Shown one piece after another: positions 6,454 through 7,369 of a DNA stretch of 7,369 bases (position 1 is the first letter of the stretch; each line of letters begins with the position of its first letter). This DNA comes from Bacteroidota bacterium. GTDB lineage: Bacteria; Bacteroidota; Bacteroidia; Chitinophagales; Chitinophagaceae. The stretch spans positions 1-7,369 of the forward strand of contig JAEZCV010000183.1 in the NCBI GenBank assembly GCA_023429985.1, written 5' to 3'. The translations under genes and the position numbers were made by a program. The notes beneath the pieces were generated by a model. That model searched no databases. It had not been told where the DNA came from and worked only from the letters and a program-made list of their open reading frames with translations.

Positions 6454-7369
6454 AAAATTTTATCTTCTTATTGTTCATTGTATCCAGTAGTATAACTGTT
6501 ACCGCACAGGCATCGAATGATAGCGGCTGTGACCCCGAGAAAATTAAAACTGCTCCTGGTCGCTGGGTCACCTACGCTGATCAGAATACCCGTGGCCTTA
6601 CCCCGGCAGAGCTTTCTGCCGAACGGAAAATAATTGCTTCCATACACCAGGTATTCAAGGATAATTATACACCCATTGGTGTTACTGCCAGCTATAGTGC
6701 CAATTACGATATCAACAATATAGATACCCGGCACCCCAATCGCTTCGGTCATCCTTATTACTACCTGATGATGAATTTTCCTAACTACTGCAAAAATGGA
6801 AAGTTGCAGAAAGAAGATCACTCGAATGCCACCCTGGTCATCGATATCAATACAGCGCCTTATTATGATACGATAGTTATTTTAGACAGGAATGGTGAAG
6901 TAAACAGCAATGCACATATCGGATACCACACGCTTAGCAGGGATTATTTCCCCTTTGGCAAATTGCCCGACCTGTCGAATGGATCGTATGCCTTTGGTGG
7001 TCCTGATGCCCGGTTTACTTCTAATTATTTGTGGTGGATTACAGGAAAAGGAAAAGAACTGCCATTTCAATATGTAACCCGAAAAGAATTTTTACTAAAA
7101 CAAATAGCTGTACAACAGGCCTATATTAACGATGCTAAAAGAATAAGGGACAATAAAGAAACACAGAATATTTATAAACAATCCAATCAGTTGGATTATT
7201 TCCTTAATGCACATAACAAACAGATAGAAACTCTGGAAAAAACACGGGCAGCATACCAGGAAGAGTTAAATAAAAAAGATAAATGGCTGAATGAATCGGC
7301 AGTAATAAAAAGTCAATATAAAGATGGAATAACCCGTTTTGTTTTTACAACACTCAAAGACCAGGAGTG
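6450..7369 (+). CDS. Second secreted member of the unrecognised family (runs off right edge)
   Basis: The ATG at 6450 begins a signal peptide (MKNFIFLLFIVSSSITVTA|Q, cleavage after residue 19), and 306 codons are read before the edge. It aligns along its length with the 349-residue protein at 4288. Shared elements are C27 with PGRW (36-39), the helix and DNYTPIGV (71-78), C114 in NYCKNGK, LPDLSNGSY (172-180), and LPFQYVTRKEFLLKQ (204-218). FVFTTLKD (297-304) is also shared. Compared with its paralogue it has a longer Lys/Glu/Gln-rich helical stretch at about 219-291 (NKQIETLEKTRAAYQEEL), probably a coiled coil. By comparison about 60 residues, including an LPKW...LLVN-like tail, should follow beyond the window. 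Its start overlaps the stop of the upstream remnant, so translation may once have been coupled; now it probably depends on the operon mRNA alone. Function is unknown. Confidence 0.88.
   Translation, partial: MKNFIFLLFIVSSSITVTAQASNDSGCDPEKIKTAPGRWVTYADQNTRGLTPAELSAERKIIASIHQVFKDNYTPIGVTASYSANYDINNIDTRHPNRFGHPYYYLMMNFPNYCKNGKLQKEDHSNATLVIDINTAPYYDTIVILDRNGEVNSNAHIGYHTLSRDYFPFGKLPDLSNGSYAFGGPDARFTSNYLWWITGKGKELPFQYVTRKEFLLKQIAVQQAYINDAKRIRDNKETQNIYKQSNQLDYFLNAHNKQIETLEKTRAAYQEELNKKDKWLNESAVIKSQYKDGITRFVFTTLKDQE

Noticed and set aside
6468..7070. Minus-strand open frames at 6468-6821 and 6882-7070
   Set aside because: They are antisense to the second paralogue, whose homology to the gene at 4288 fixes the coding strand.
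1..7369. Mobile elements, CRISPR arrays, tRNA or rRNA genes, strong rho-independent terminators
   Set aside because: No transposase or integrase frame, regularly spaced direct repeat, tRNA-like fold or GC-rich hairpin followed by a T run was found by eye.

Overview
The window looks like a piece of a Bacteroidota chromosome, probably from the Chitinophagaceae or a related group. This is inferred from style only: A/T-rich leaders without strong Shine-Dalgarno sites, many short Sec signal peptides ending in AQ, a CARDB-type secreted protein, a Bacteroidota-type lipoprotein, and an exported protein made of regular 40-residue TPR units. No rRNA, tRNA, IS element, integrase or CRISPR array is visible. 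No gene symbol can be assigned with confidence.

Layout. Positions 992 down to 1 (minus strand) encode the N-terminal 330 residues of an exported TPR protein that runs off the left edge. In Bacteroidota this N-terminal architecture often precedes a membrane segment and a histidine kinase or a DNA-binding module, but that part is outside the window. A 171-bp divergent intergenic region (993-1163) separates it from a plus-strand run of closely spaced genes that continues past the right edge. In order these are: a secreted protein with two CARDB-like domains (1164-2069); a large secreted protein with a Met-rich segment, TPRs, a charged helical region and a Gly-rich beta tail (2115-4268); a secreted protein of an unrecognised family (4288-5337); a lipoprotein with a lipocalin-like domain and a weakly HmuY-like domain (5349-6356); a frameshifted 3' remnant of the same unrecognised family (6326-6453); and a second, intact but edge-truncated member of that family (6450 to the right edge).

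The most informative point is the junction near 6326. The lipoprotein begins a second copy of its own N-terminal lipocalin-like motif. It is then cut off by an out-of-frame join to the last 42 codons of a paralogue of the 4288-5337 gene, and that tail carries one further single-base deletion. The old stop codon still overlaps the start of the next gene as ATGA. This suggests that the locus once carried more tandem copies of a paralogue/lipoprotein unit and lost part of one by internal deletion.

How the genes may work together is inference. Every plus-strand product appears to be exported and none shows recognisable enzymatic motifs. Adhesion-like (CARDB), scaffold-like (TPR), lipocalin-like and tandemly duplicated domains point to a cell-envelope or extracellular assembly that may be under the control of the divergent TPR protein.
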